A stretch of DNA of 64,000 bases from NCBI GenBank assembly GCA_965656525.1, contig CBFHKY010000002.1:1-64000 (forward strand), written 5' to 3'. This document shows, in pieces, positions 26,415-35,493 of this stretch (positions within the stretch are counted from its first letter, which is position 1; each line of letters opens with the position of its first letter). Origin of the DNA: Pseudomaricurvus sp965656525. Its GTDB lineage: Bacteria; Pseudomonadota; Gammaproteobacteria; Pseudomonadales; Cellvibrionaceae. The position numbers were made by a program, and so were the translations under genes. Below the pieces are notes generated by a model, which worked only from the letters and a program-made list of their open reading frames with translations, was not told where the DNA came from and searched no databases.

Positions 26415-27412
26415 ATGCAAACAAAGAATAATAAGCCACTGAGCCGTAACCTACTGTGGCGATACCCGCTCATAGTCACTGTGGTTGCCGTTCTTGCGGT
26501 GAGTTTTTTATACGCTGCGGGCGTGCTAGGTAATAAAGGAGTGACCGCACAAAAATTTGTCGATTTACAAGAAGGTAAAACGCCTCTGGCGCGTTAACGG
26601 AGTATTCAAGTGCGGGGGTGTTTAAAGCGGGCAGCAGTGAATTTGTAGGCCGCTTTTCAATTGCCGGCAATAACCCGACGGCACCTGATTTAAAGGCACC
26701 TGTGCGCAGCCTAGCCCTTAGCTTTTCATTTACAGACGGTCAGCACTGGCGTTTGGCGATGAACACGCCTCCAGTCATGGCAATCAGTACGCCAGAGGAC
26801 TTCTATCAACAACTGGTGGCATTATCCCCGAATCCTGCAACAGGGAAACGTGACCCACAAAAGATTCAAGATTTTTTTGCGGCTCACCCAGAGAGTAAAG
26901 ACTTCAATGCATGGCGCGCAAGCTATACGCCAACCAACAGTTTTGCCGATGAACACTACCACAGTATTAATGCCTTTTATTTAATGAACACACAAGGCGA
27001 GCAGCAAGCCGTCCGCTGGGTCGCGGTACCAAAAAGTGGGCCAACCGCCGAGTTGGGTTTCAAGGGTGCTGACGCACTTCAACGCGACCTAATAAATAAG
27101 CTAAACCGTGAATCTGTGCTCTTTGATATGGTATTTACGATTGCAAACGCCACGGATGACGAAAACAATCCAGCGATCACTTGGCCGGCGGATCGTAAGT
27201 CCGTTACGGCAGGTACAATAAAAATTACAAACGCCACGGCTCAAAAAGACGGCGCATGTAATGGTATCCGTTTTGACCCTCTGGTATTACCACGTGGCAT
27301 TACACCCACCAATGATCCAATTCTGCGTGCTAGATCCGCTGCTTATGCCGAATCTTATCGAAGACGAGCCCGAGAGAGCCTTCTAAATGAATTAGGCCGT
27401 GATGAAAAATGA
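26415..27412 (+). pseudogene. catalase-family (SrpA-like) peroxidase, disrupted by internal deletion/frameshift
   Basis: The gene opens at 26415 after AGGGAAAC with a membrane anchor (LIVTVVAVLAVSFLYAAGVLG) and TAQKFVDLQEGKT, then hits a TAA at 26595. Starting from about 26583 a different frame reads NASGALTEYSSAGVFKAG and continues intact to the stop at 27412 with VGRFSIAGNNP, FSFTDGQHWRLAMNTPPV and the proximal-haem Tyr region RSAAYAESYRRRARE. Family members have about 20-25 more residues at the junction, including the RRNHAKG-type segment with the distal catalytic His; here they are missing. So both the frame and a key residue are lost. Real gene decay or a local assembly error are both possible. 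The cytochrome b561 gene overlaps its end. Confidence 0.8.
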
Positions 27413-27960
27413 ATACGATTAACAGCTACCCTGTCAGCGCAAAACTCTTACATTGGGCCAGTGCGCTGATGATTCTATCAATGCTATTTTTAGGCGTATC
27501 CATGATACAAAGCCTGGCCCCTTGGCAAGTTACTGCCCTCGCTTTACATCAATCATTTGGGGTGTTGGTACTGATAGTAATATTGGTGCGTTTGTTGAAT
27601 AAGGTACGGTTTACATCACCCAGTTTACCCACGGATTTACCAAAACCTCAACAAATAGCGGCCCATGTGAGTCATGTTTTATTGTATACAGGTATGCTTG
27701 CTATGCCACTTTCTGGCTGGTTGATGCAAAACGCCAACGGGGTAATGATCAGTCCGTTTGGGCTATTTGATTTACCCGCTCTAATAGCACCAAGAATTGA
27801 ATATTATGGCTTTTTTAGAGAGCTGCACGGATTAACGGCCTGGCTTCTGTTTGGGCTTATTTTGTTGCATATTGCCGGTGCGCTGTATCACGGTTTGATC
27901 AGACGCGACCGTGTGTTTCAATCCATGACATTCGGTTTAGGTAAACCTAAAAAACAGTAA
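27409..27960 (+). CDS. cytochrome b561 family protein
   Basis: The 183-residue inner-membrane protein has four hydrophobic helices and haem-ligand histidines at the expected places: AKLLHWASALMIL (helix 1), ALHQSFGVLVL (helix 2), and in the last part RELHGLTAWLLFGLILLHIAGALYHGLIRRD. The b561/DHH type passes electrons between the quinone pool and periplasmic partners. Its ATG overlaps the stop of the peroxidase gene (ATGA), and this peroxidase-b561 pairing is recurrent in proteobacteria, suggesting it once donated electrons to the peroxidase. It looks intact although its partner is broken. Confidence 0.9.
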   Translation: MNTINSYPVSAKLLHWASALMILSMLFLGVSMIQSLAPWQVTALALHQSFGVLVLIVILVRLLNKVRFTSPSLPTDLPKPQQIAAHVSHVLLYTGMLAMPLSGWLMQNANGVMISPFGLFDLPALIAPRIEYYGFFRELHGLTAWLLFGLILLHIAGALYHGLIRRDRVFQSMTFGLGKPKKQ

Positions 27961-27971
27961 AGCACGCGGGC

Positions 27972-28445
27972 TCAGAGCCAGCGACTGACTCGTCGACAAT
28001 AATCACTAAAGTGCTGACCGAATCGCTGCTCCAACAAACGCTCTTCAGGCTGAATCTGAAAGCGAGTGATATAAAGAACAAACAACAACGGGCCAAACAA
28101 TAATGGCCAGGCAGATAAGTAAGCAGACCAACCCATTAGCAGAAATGCCAATCCCACATACATGGGGTTGCGAGTCAGTTGGTAGATGCCGCTGGTCACC
28201 AAGGCCGTTGTTTTCCTCGGTGACAAAGGGTTCACTGTGGTCTTGTGGCGATGAAAGGCCCATAAGCCTGAAAGATCAAAAACAATACCCACCACTACCA
28301 GCAGAAAAGCGAAAGGGTGTGCTATGGATGCTGGGAGAATCATCAGGTGGAGCCATCCCTCAGCGAAGGATGTTGACGCGTACATCAGTGCGGCTACCAA
28401 CGCGGCCACAATTGGTGGTGGCACCTTTAACTCCAGAAACGTCAT
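27972..28445 (-). CDS. isoprenylcysteine carboxyl methyltransferase-like membrane protein
   Basis: The 157-residue protein has 4 probable membrane helices and the family signatures VTSGIYQLTRNPMYVGL (SAM-binding region) and the C-terminal EERLLEQRFGQHFSDYCRRVSRWL. Bacterial members of this ICMT/PEMT-like family are methyltransferases of lipids or small molecules, mostly uncharacterised. It is convergent with the cytochrome b561 gene (11 bases apart) and shows no operon partner. Substrate unknown. Confidence 0.87.
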   Translation of the reverse strand: MTFLELKVPPPIVAALVAALMYASTSFAEGWLHLMILPASIAHPFAFLLVVVGIVFDLSGLWAFHRHKTTVNPLSPRKTTALVTSGIYQLTRNPMYVGLAFLLMGWSAYLSAWPLLFGPLLFVLYITRFQIQPEERLLEQRFGQHFSDYCRRVSRWL

Positions 28446-28576
28446 TCGACTATCCTCTCAGAAGACCCTGCTAGCCGCTTGTTTTATACACCACCTACGA
28501 AGCTACACAAAAAAACGGGCTTTTTTCAAGCTTTCGCTTGGATTTTCTCTGGCCCTTTTAGACTTACTTAACGAGT

Positions 28577-29041
28577 TCACACGTCTGAAAAGCTACCTAA
28601 GTACTCTGCACCTTGCACATCGCTACTCAACCTTTGCCATAAGGCGTGCTTTAGCTCTTCGGGATAGAGTTTTAACGCCGGTAGCTCATTGCGGTGCACC
28701 CACTCCACTCGCTGAATCACGTGCTCATCACCTCCCAATCCTTTAAGGTTGATCATGGATGGCTCACCCTGCCAATGATTAATCCGATAAAACAATTCAA
28801 CATGATAAGCGCCACTGTGCCTTTCGTAAAACTCACGCACGTAAAACAGCTCACCGACATCCACACTCAGCCCAGTTTCTTCATGCAACTCTCGTTTAAC
28901 CGTTTCAACTGTAGAAGCATCTTCTGCCTCAAATCCTCCACCGGGAGGGCCCCACCAGACCGAGCCGTGATGATTGTGCTCCACTAGGAGAATCTTATCG
29001 CCATCAATTACCAAGCCGGCCGCGCGGATTCTGTGTTTCAT
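28577..29041 (-). CDS. NUDIX hydrolase
   Basis: The ATG complementary to 29039-29041 follows AGAGGTGGT and is preferred over an in-frame codon 7 triplets upstream. The 154-residue protein contains the NUDIX box GGGFEAEDASTVETVKRE followed by LHEETGL, with one residue more than the textbook spacing, a variant seen in many MutT-like proteins. It should hydrolyse a nucleoside diphosphate linked to some group X; the exact substrate cannot be told. No neighbouring gene points to a pathway. Confidence 0.88.
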   Translation of the reverse strand: MKHRIRAAGLVIDGDKILLVEHNHHGSVWWGPPGGGFEAEDASTVETVKRELHEETGLSVDVGELFYVREFYERHSGAYHVELFYRINHWQGEPSMINLKGLGGDEHVIQRVEWVHRNELPALKLYPEELKHALWQRLSSDVQGAEYLGSFSDV

Positions 29042-29172
29042 ACCACCTCTTTTTACTGCCACCCAAAATATGGGAAATGAATCCTATCCTACTCGCCCAA
29101 TGAAGAGTTCACCAGATTGTCAAAACGCAGAACTTGAAAGGGTGCCCCATGCAAACACAAACTCATAGAGTA

Positions 29173-29682
29173 TTAGGTCAAGGCATTTTTCAACTTGGCC
29201 CAGGCACGTGTCACCCCTGACCCACCATAATTTTGGTCTGGCTGACTTTCCGAGTGAGCCAACTGACCAAATAGCACCAACATGTCCTGGATCAAGGGAG
29301 CACTTAACTCGAAGGGATTGAACTCTTTTTTGCCGTAACGCTGCAATAGATCTTTGATGGAGGACTCCACGGGCACGTATTTCATCGACCACGCCGAAAA
29401 CAAACGCTCATGCACAGGCTCAATGCTCAGCGTTTTCACATCGGTGTGACGATCATCATTTTGCAATTTAGCAAGCAGTAAGTTAACAGCTTCGGCCTCC
29501 CCTTCTAAACACTGGAAAAAGTAACCGTTGCCGTAATACAACACTCCACCCAGTTCTTCACGAGGGTTATTCCGGCGCGACTGAAACAGGATGCGAGCAA
29601 CCGTGGGCTCCACACCGCCTTGGCTCGATGCGGCTTTAAAGTTGGCTCGACTGGCATAGACCAAACGGATTAAATTGCTCAT
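29173..29682 (-). CDS. BLUF-domain blue-light photoreceptor
   Basis: The 169-residue protein is a short, single-domain BLUF protein. It shows the flavin-contact Tyr in IRLVYASRA near residue 9, an Asn in SRRNNP, the Gln in YFFQCLEGEAEAV that reports flavin excitation, and the semi-conserved Trp/Met in SAWSMKY. About 70 residues follow the core; they are mostly helical with no output domain I recognise. Short BLUF proteins signal by contact with partner proteins. It lies alone between a NUDIX gene and a CMD-family gene, all on the minus strand but with gaps above 100 bases. Confidence 0.88.
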   Translation of the reverse strand: MSNLIRLVYASRANFKAASSQGGVEPTVARILFQSRRNNPREELGGVLYYGNGYFFQCLEGEAEAVNLLLAKLQNDDRHTDVKTLSIEPVHERLFSAWSMKYVPVESSIKDLLQRYGKKEFNPFELSAPLIQDMLVLFGQLAHSESQPDQNYGGSGVTRAWAKLKNALT

Positions 29683-29892
29683 AAAGACACCCCGCTTCTG
29701 TTATTTAATTAAACTCGACAATGTACGCGAGCAATAAGCTTAAAGTTTACCGACAGTCGCCCAATCACAAGCTGTGCTGAATCAAAGTGGTAGTAAAGGC
29801 CTATTCACAAGAAGGTGCGGGGAAAGAGTTTGATCAACTAACGAGAACAGCAACAATAGGTAAATGGTATGTCCGAACAGCTATCTTTAGCC

Positions 29893-30606
29893 TTATCTCG
29901 CTCGCAAACCTTGATTGCCTTCGTGCAGCCTTAATCTCAATGAGTTTTGATAGTAAGCGATCGTCTGATACTGACCCACCAAAATGGGCAGTTCAATCAA
30001 CTGCTTTTCGTCAAAGCATTCTGCAAGTTCCGACCAAGTTTGAGAACTGATCGCTGCGCCATCATGAAGTTCTTCTACAGCCTTGAGAATCGCTCGGTCC
30101 AACACACTCCACTCCAACGCCATTGAGCCCATGGTGATACGTTCGATTTCATCGCCAGTCAATCCAGCGTTTTTGGCCACATTAACATGCTCACCCCACT
30201 CGTAAGGCGCCTGACACAACCACCCAATACGCAAGACAGCCAGTTCTCGCTCACGAGGTGGAAGCGCTCCCTTGCCCAACAGCTGAATACCAATACTGGT
30301 TTGACAAGCAAAGAGATCAGGGTGCCGCAACATGGTGCGCATAATTTCAGGCAGACTCGCGATCGCCGCCCGAGTATGCTCTTCAGCACCAATGGCATCA
30401 CTCTGAGTTCTTACATTTATTAAGTTGCTTTGTTCGCGAGCATTAATGGCTTCATTCACTGAAATCATGTTATCGATCATAACCAGCAGATCATCGCTCA
30501 ACTGATCTACGGCTAACGGCTCAATACGAGGCCCTTCACCAAGTACCTCCTGATAACGCTGCTCGACAGCTATTTCTGTAGAAGTCTTAGGGGTATCTAT
30601 GCTCAT
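29893..30606 (-). CDS. carboxymuconolactone decarboxylase-family protein (AhpD-like fold)
   Basis: I take the ATG complementary to 30604-30606; the frame also opens at a GTG three codons earlier. The 237-residue protein has the CMD core PREREL AVLRIGWLCQAPYEWGEH (PPRERELAVLRIGW then EWGEHVNVAKNAG), then ERITMG. It lacks the CxxC redox pair of AhpD peroxidases, so it is closer to the decarboxylase-like or unknown subgroup; many such proteins sit in catabolic gene sets, which are absent here. An extra helical N-terminal part (~1-65) precedes the core. Function unknown. Confidence 0.82.
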   Translation of the reverse strand: MSIDTPKTSTEIAVEQRYQEVLGEGPRIEPLAVDQLSDDLLVMIDNMISVNEAINAREQSNLINVRTQSDAIGAEEHTRAAIASLPEIMRTMLRHPDLFACQTSIGIQLLGKGALPPRERELAVLRIGWLCQAPYEWGEHVNVAKNAGLTGDEIERITMGSMALEWSVLDRAILKAVEELHDGAAISSQTWSELAECFDEKQLIELPILVGQYQTIAYYQNSLRLRLHEGNQGLRAR

Positions 30607-30840
30607 AAACGCCACTGCCTATTTTATTATTATCTTTTAAGCTAGAAAGGGTAACACCCCCAACGATTAGCTTACAGTGTATTGCGAGCCATCACGGCAT
30701 GGAAAGATACGCACCCGAAACAAAAAACCATACAAGGCCATAACCCCAGTGGACGGAGATGGATCTCGTACCGCCACGAAACATACTCTAGGGCGAATTT
30801 TAAACCTTTGCACACTTGCGCTTAAAGTTTTGTACAGGCG

Positions 30841-30869
30841 AAAAAAAAGCGACCATAAGTCGCTGTTTT
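30841..30869 (-). terminator. intrinsic terminator after tRNA-Pro
   Basis: On the minus strand AGCGAC (complement of 30859-30864) pairs with GTCGCT (complement of 30848-30853) and a run of eight T follows immediately. The plus strand also has TTTTT after the hairpin, so it may stop transcription both ways. Confidence 0.8.
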
Positions 30870-30881
30870 TGATACTGAAAT

Positions 30882-30958
30882 TGGTCGGAGTGGCCGGATT
30901 TGAACCGACGACCACCACACCCCCAGTGTGGTGCGCTACCAGGCTGCGCTACACTCCG
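30882..30958 (-). tRNA. tRNA-Pro (anticodon GGG)
   Basis: A complete cloverleaf: acceptor arms CGGAGTG and CACTCCG, D-arm AGCGCAGCCTGGTAGCGC, anticodon arm CCACA / TGTGG around the loop CTGGGGG (anticodon GGG), T-arm GTCGGTTCAAATCCGGC, discriminator A and an encoded CCA. The place after ihfA and the MerR gene is the usual one in Pseudomonas-like genomes. Confidence 0.97.
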
Positions 30959-31015
30959 AAAATCGGTAACCCTTTGATTTACTTTGGATTAACCTGCAAC
31001 TAGCGGGGAGGCAGA

Positions 31016-31043
31016 ATCATACCGAAACACAGAGTAATTGCAA
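31016..31043 (-). promoter_or_regulatory. candidate sigma70 promoter for tRNA-Pro
   Basis: On the minus strand TTGCAA (complement of 31038-31043) and TATGAT (complement of 31016-31021) are 16 bases apart, about 50 bases before the mature tRNA 5' end. It lies in the gap between the MerR-type gene and the tRNA. Confidence 0.5.
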
Positions 31044-31058
31044 GATTTTTTGCGGCAA

Positions 31059-31418
31059 TTAGGGACTATTTAATACCTTTAGAAGCTCTTCCAACTCGTT
31101 GATCATTTGACCCACCAGTTGTGAAAACTGGGTAGCGTCTTGCTGCGCGCCTTCGCCGCTCATCTGCTGCCGTGCACCGCCAATTGTAAAACCCTGATCG
31201 TACAACAAGGCGCGAATTTGACGAATGGTGAGGACATCCTGACGCTGATAATACCGGCGATTACCACGGCGCTTTACGGGCGCCAGCTGTGTGAACTCTT
31301 GCTCCCAATAGCGCAAAACATGAGGCTTTACGGCACAGAGTTCACTGACTTCACCGATGGTAAAATAGCGTTTGCCTGGGATTACGGGCAACTCGTCGTT
31401 ATTGGTTGGTTCCAACAT
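31059..31418 (-). CDS. MerR-family transcriptional regulator
   Basis: A 119-residue protein with the MerR winged-helix DNA-binding domain at about 18-88: RYFTIGEVSELCAVKPHVLRYWEQEF then RRGNRRYYQRQDVLTIRQIRALLYDQGFTIGGA. The remainder is a short helix for dimerisation, with no effector-binding domain or clustered cysteines. It overlaps the 3' end of ihfA by 20 bases, so it is translated from the pheST-ihfA transcript. This pairing is conserved in many gammaproteobacteria; its targets are unknown. Confidence 0.92.
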   Translation of the reverse strand: MLEPTNNDELPVIPGKRYFTIGEVSELCAVKPHVLRYWEQEFTQLAPVKRRGNRRYYQRQDVLTIRQIRALLYDQGFTIGGARQQMSGEGAQQDATQFSQLVGQMINELEELLKVLNSP

Positions 31419-31701
31419 AAGTTTCTACACGCGCCTTGAGTTTCTGCCCCGGCCGGAAAGTCACCACTCGGCGTGCAGAAATGGGGATTTCCTCCCCTGT
31501 TTTTGGATTACGGCCTGGTCTGGAAGTTTTATCGCGCAAATCGAAGTTGCCAAATCCTGACAACTTCACTGGCTCATTGGTTTCCAGAGAGGTTCGAATC
31601 TCTTCGAAGAAGAGCTCTACCAGTTCCTTGGCCTCGCGCTTATTAAAGCCGAGTTCTTCGTAGAGCATTTCAGCTAAATCCGCCTTGGTCAGCGCTGACA
31701 T
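31399..31701 (-). CDS. ihfA: integration host factor subunit alpha
   Basis: The 100-residue protein is a DNABII-family member: MSALTKADLAEMLYEELGFN, VKLSGFGNFDLRDK, and the DNA-intercalating proline arm RPGRNPKTGEEIPI, ending in VTFRPGQKLKARVE. With IhfB it bends DNA sharply at specific sites. It lies 23 bases after pheT, the standard position, and the alpha rather than beta or HU assignment rests on both sequence and this location. Confidence 0.96.
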   Translation of the reverse strand: MSALTKADLAEMLYEELGFNKREAKELVELFFEEIRTSLETNEPVKLSGFGNFDLRDKTSRPGRNPKTGEEIPISARRVVTFRPGQKLKARVETYVGTNQ

Positions 31702-31724
31702 AGCCTTGCCTCTATTCAGTCCCT

Positions 31725-34133
31725 TTATCTCAGGGATGCGTTGAAGGTTTCCTCCAAGGATTTTACAACCGCTTCCATGGAGGCATTAATTTCATCCTCA
31801 TTAAGAGTGCGTGAAGGATGTTGAAAGGTCAACCCCAGAGCGACACTTTTTCTATGGGAATCAATACCTTTGCCGACATAGACATCAAATACTGTTAGCT
31901 CTGTGAGACAGTTCCCAGAATGCGCCTGAACAACCGCTTTCAACTGACTGAATGTTACCTCTTGATCGACGATTACCGCCAAATCGCGACGTACCCCAGG
32001 GTATTTAGACAACGGGCGAAAATCAGGCACACAAGCTTCAAGAATGGCCGCTTGCTCTATTTCAAACACGTACGCGGACATGGGTAGATCCAATGCTTTC
32101 TGCAGTTGTGGGTGAAGTGCGCCTACGTAGCCTACAGACTGGCCATTTTTACAGATCTGCGCGGCTTGCCCAGGGTGCAGCGCCGAGTGCTCACTGGCAA
32201 CGAACGTGAAGGCCTCCAACTGCCCAGTGAGAGACAATAGAGCTTCTACATCGGATTTAATATCGTAAAAATCCACTGGCTGAGCTTTGCCATGCCAAGA
32301 CTCTTCGTTAAGAGCACCATAGATAAGGCCTGCCATCATAGGTGTTTGCACCAACGTACCAACGGTGGCATCTTGCGATACAAAACGCAGCCCCGTTTCA
32401 AACAGACGTACCCTTGACTGCTGACGATTCAAGTTATGTTTTAATGCCGCCGCCAAACCCGGCCACAGACTGGTACGCATAACACTCATATCGGCACTGA
32501 TGGGATTTTGCAAAGACACCGGTGTGGCATGTGGCTCGAATTGCTTAAGCAGCTTTTCATCCACAAAACTGTAGCACACCGCCTCTTGATAGCCGCGCGC
32601 CGTTAAAGTACTACGCAGCTGCCCCAGTGAGAGCGATTGCTCATCATCGGATTCAATCACCACCGGTACTTTCATTTGAGTAATCGGCAAATTGTTGTAA
32701 CCGTAAATGCGGGCCAACTCTTCCAGTAAATCTTCTTCTATGGTGATATCAAAGCGATAGCTTGGCACCGTAAACGTCCACAAACCGTCAGTACCTGATG
32801 CATCGTCTTGCAATGACAAGCCCAAGCGCGCCAAGATATCGATTACGTCGTCATCGGGCATCGCAAAGCCAAGTCCTTGCTGGATGCGCTCGCGGCGTAA
32901 GCTGACTACGCGATTATTCGGTACATGTTGGTTTTCTTTGACCACTACAGGCCCGGGCTCACCACCGACAATGTCCAGCAGCAATTGAGTGGCTCGCTCG
33001 ATAGCCAATTCTTGCAGCTGATAGTCTACGCCGCGCTCAAAGCGATGAGAAGAATCAGTATGTAGCCCATAGCGACGCGCACGATTAGCAATAGATAACG
33101 GATTAAAAAAAGCGCTCTCTAATAGGATATCTTGAGTTTTTTCGGTAACAGAGGTTGGCCCACCACCCATAATGCCAGCCATGGCAACCGCTTTAACGCT
33201 GTCGGCAATCACCAATGTATCAGCACTTAGCTCCACTTCTTGGCCGCTCAACAAGGCCAATTTTTCACCTTGCTCTGCCATGCGTACCTGGATACCGCCC
33301 TCTATTGTCGCCAAGTCAAAAGCGTGCATCGGCTGCCCCTGCTCAAGCAACACATAGTTAGTGACATCGACAATAGCGTCAATGGAGCGCACCCCAGCAC
33401 GACGCAAACGCTCTTGCATCCACAGCGGTGATGGCTTGCTGACATCTACATTACGAATGATGCGACCAACGTAACGCGCGCAGGCCTCGTCGGCATTCAG
33501 TTGAATATCCATTGCATCATCGATGGTTGCAGCGATAGGCTGAATGTTTGGTTCGGTTAAAGATAATCGATTCAGAACTCCCACGTCGCGGGCAATACCC
33601 TTCACTGACAAGCAATCACTGCGGTTGGGAGTGAGATCCACTTCAATGCAATTGTCATCCAACTGCAGATAGTCGCGTAGGTCCGCCCCCACAGGGGCAT
33701 CAATGGACAATTCAAACAAGCCAGCATCATCGTCGCCCACCAATAATTCGGTCTGCCCACACAGCATGCCAAACGATTCCACACCGCGCAGCTTAGCTTT
33801 TTTAATTTTAAAAGGCTTACCGTCTGGCCCAGGTGGCAATACAGCCCCGACAGTAGCGAAAGGAATTTTGATACCCACACGAGCGTTCGGCGCACCACAC
33901 ACAACTTGCGTATGGCCCTCCCCTAAACCTGCCACTTGGCAAACTCTGAGCTTGTCCGCATCGGGGTGCTGTGCACACTCCATAATTTCACCGACGATGA
34001 CACCAGTAAAATCACCCGCTACCGGCTCTAACGCATCGACCTCTAAACCGGCCATGGTAATTTGTTCAACTAATTCTGCGGTGGTAACGGCTGGGTTTAC
34101 CCACTCGCGCAACCAAGATTCACTCAGCTTCAT
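31725..34133 (-). CDS. pheT: phenylalanine-tRNA ligase subunit beta
   Basis: The 802-residue subunit has the full large-form layout: MKLSESWLREWVNP, the OB-fold tRNA-binding domain at about 40-150 (GEIMECAQHPDADKLRVC), B3/B4 region, the DVTNYVLLEQGQPMHAFD segment, B5 with LTPNRSDCLSV, and the C-terminal FDX-ACB anticodon-binding domain (LSKYPGVRRDLAVIVD to the end). It pairs with PheS to charge tRNA-Phe and edits mischarged tyrosine. It starts 116 bases after pheS and is followed by ihfA. Confidence 0.97.
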   Translation of the reverse strand: MKLSESWLREWVNPAVTTAELVEQITMAGLEVDALEPVAGDFTGVIVGEIMECAQHPDADKLRVCQVAGLGEGHTQVVCGAPNARVGIKIPFATVGAVLPPGPDGKPFKIKKAKLRGVESFGMLCGQTELLVGDDDAGLFELSIDAPVGADLRDYLQLDDNCIEVDLTPNRSDCLSVKGIARDVGVLNRLSLTEPNIQPIAATIDDAMDIQLNADEACARYVGRIIRNVDVSKPSPLWMQERLRRAGVRSIDAIVDVTNYVLLEQGQPMHAFDLATIEGGIQVRMAEQGEKLALLSGQEVELSADTLVIADSVKAVAMAGIMGGGPTSVTEKTQDILLESAFFNPLSIANRARRYGLHTDSSHRFERGVDYQLQELAIERATQLLLDIVGGEPGPVVVKENQHVPNNRVVSLRRERIQQGLGFAMPDDDVIDILARLGLSLQDDASGTDGLWTFTVPSYRFDITIEEDLLEELARIYGYNNLPITQMKVPVVIESDDEQSLSLGQLRSTLTARGYQEAVCYSFVDEKLLKQFEPHATPVSLQNPISADMSVMRTSLWPGLAAALKHNLNRQQSRVRLFETGLRFVSQDATVGTLVQTPMMAGLIYGALNEESWHGKAQPVDFYDIKSDVEALLSLTGQLEAFTFVASEHSALHPGQAAQICKNGQSVGYVGALHPQLQKALDLPMSAYVFEIEQAAILEACVPDFRPLSKYPGVRRDLAVIVDQEVTFSQLKAVVQAHSGNCLTELTVFDVYVGKGIDSHRKSVALGLTFQHPSRTLNEDEINASMEAVVKSLEETFNASLR

Positions 34134-34249
34134 GGTAATTCTTCACTTCTACTTTGTTGATTATCAACACGCCAAAATTTGACGGCCGGTCTGGATGCTG
34201 CACATCGCGACTGCTTTCACAACAATCCCGTACACAAACCCCTTAGCGA

Positions 34250-35239
34250 TTAAAACTGCTTGAGAAACTTCAGATCATTTTCAAAAAACATGCGCAGATC
34301 ATTCACTCCGTAACGCAGCATCGCTAAACGCTCCACGCCCAAGCCAAAAGCAAAGCCCGTGTACTCTTGTGGATCAACCCCACTGGCCTGCAACACATTG
34401 GGGTGAACCATGCCGCAGCCGCCCACTTCCAGCCAGCCAGTTTTACTGGCATCCCACTGAATATCGAATTCAGCCGAGGGCTCAGTGAATGGAAAGAATG
34501 ATGGGCGGAAACGCACTTCTAAATCGCTCTTTTCAAAAAACGCCCGCAAGAACTGCACAATAGTGCCTTTTAAATCGGCAAAGCTGACGGACTTATCAAC
34601 CACCAAGCCTTCTACCTGATGAAACATGGGTGTATGCGTGACATCAGAATCACAGCGATAAACACGGCCGGGACAAATAATGTAAATAGGCGGCTTCTGA
34701 TTTTCCATAGTACGCACTTGCACGGGCGATGTGTGGGTACGCAGAACATGCCCCTCATCAATATAAAAAGTATCGTGCATCGCTCTGGCTGGGTGGTGCG
34801 CAGGAATATTTAAAGCATCAAAGTTGTGGTAGTTATCTTCGATCTCGGGCCCCTGCTCAACCTTATAGCCAACAGCTGAAAATATCTGCTCAATACGATT
34901 GAGCGTGCGCGTGACAGGGTGCAATCCCCCGCCAGTTTGGCCGCGCCCCGGCAAGGTGACATCAATGGTTTCAGCGGCCAGCTTTGCGTTAATCGCAGCT
35001 TGCTCCAACTCGGCCTTGCGAGCACCGATTTGCTCTTGTACTTGCTGCTTGGCCTCGTTGATTTTGGCGCCAGCCGCCGGACGTTCTTCCGCCGACAACT
35101 TACCCAAACTTTTTAGCAGAGCTGTTATCTGACCTTTTTTGCCTAGATACTCAACACGCACATGATCCAGTACTGCCAAATCATTCGCATCAGCAACCAA
35201 TTTGAGCGCCTCATCGGTGAGCGCCGCCAGATTTTCCAT
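34250..35239 (-). CDS. pheS: phenylalanine-tRNA ligase subunit alpha
   Basis: The 329-residue catalytic subunit has an N-terminal coiled-coil (about 1-90), then class II motifs: GRVYRCDSDVTHTPMFHQVEG (motif 2) and GFAFGLGVERLAMLRYG (motif 3), plus ARAMHDTFYI and RFRPSFFPFTEPSAE. It forms phenylalanyl-adenylate and transfers it to tRNA. A structured leader of about 280 bases separates it from rplT, with a terminator and a second hairpin, so its expression is probably set separately from the ribosomal-protein genes. Confidence 0.97.
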   Translation of the reverse strand: MENLAALTDEALKLVADANDLAVLDHVRVEYLGKKGQITALLKSLGKLSAEERPAAGAKINEAKQQVQEQIGARKAELEQAAINAKLAAETIDVTLPGRGQTGGGLHPVTRTLNRIEQIFSAVGYKVEQGPEIEDNYHNFDALNIPAHHPARAMHDTFYIDEGHVLRTHTSPVQVRTMENQKPPIYIICPGRVYRCDSDVTHTPMFHQVEGLVVDKSVSFADLKGTIVQFLRAFFEKSDLEVRFRPSFFPFTEPSAEFDIQWDASKTGWLEVGGCGMVHPNVLQASGVDPQEYTGFAFGLGVERLAMLRYGVNDLRMFFENDLKFLKQF

Positions 35240-35357
35240 GGATAACTCCGTTATTCAGATTGCCTGTCCTGATGGTGCCTGCATCGATGTATTCACCGAT
35301 GGTTATTCACGACACTTCCAGCAACTGTGGGCATGATAATATGTTAATAAGAACAAT

Positions 35358-35409
35358 TTTCAGAGGCCAGCCGACTACATCCTACTCGCTAGTCGGTTCG
35401 ACTCTGAAA
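35358..35409 (-). promoter_or_regulatory. candidate pheS leader hairpin
   Basis: On the minus strand TTTCAGAG pairs with CTCTGAAA (outer arms complementary to 35402-35409 and 35358-35365), and inside it CCGACTA pairs with TAGTCGG (35390-35396 and 35371-35377). AATTGTTCTT follows, a weak T-tract. It could act as an attenuator or protective 5' structure of the pheST mRNA. I found no clean Phe-rich leader peptide. Confidence 0.45.
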
Positions 35410-35424
35410 GCTGCTGTACCTTGT

Positions 35425-35464
35425 TACACCTAAAAACAAATATGCTACACCTAAAAAACAAAAA
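35425..35464. repeat. direct repeat between rplT and pheS
   Basis: TACACCTAAAAACAAA (35425-35440) and TACACCTAAAAAACAAA (from 35446) are near-identical copies 21 bases apart, i.e. two helical turns. They lie just downstream of the rplT terminator and upstream of the pheS leader hairpin. Could be a tandem protein-binding site or chance duplication. Confidence 0.6.
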
Positions 35465-35493
35465 GGGAGGTGCTGATAGCAGCCCTCCCTTTT
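35461..35493 (-). terminator. intrinsic terminator after rplT
   Basis: A perfect 10-base stem: AAAAGGGAGG and CCTCCCTTTT on the minus strand (35484-35493 with 35461-35470), with an inner TGCT/AGCA pair, followed by a T-rich stretch (TGTTTTTTA). It lies 32 bases past the rplT stop and may be partly read through into pheST. Confidence 0.85.
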
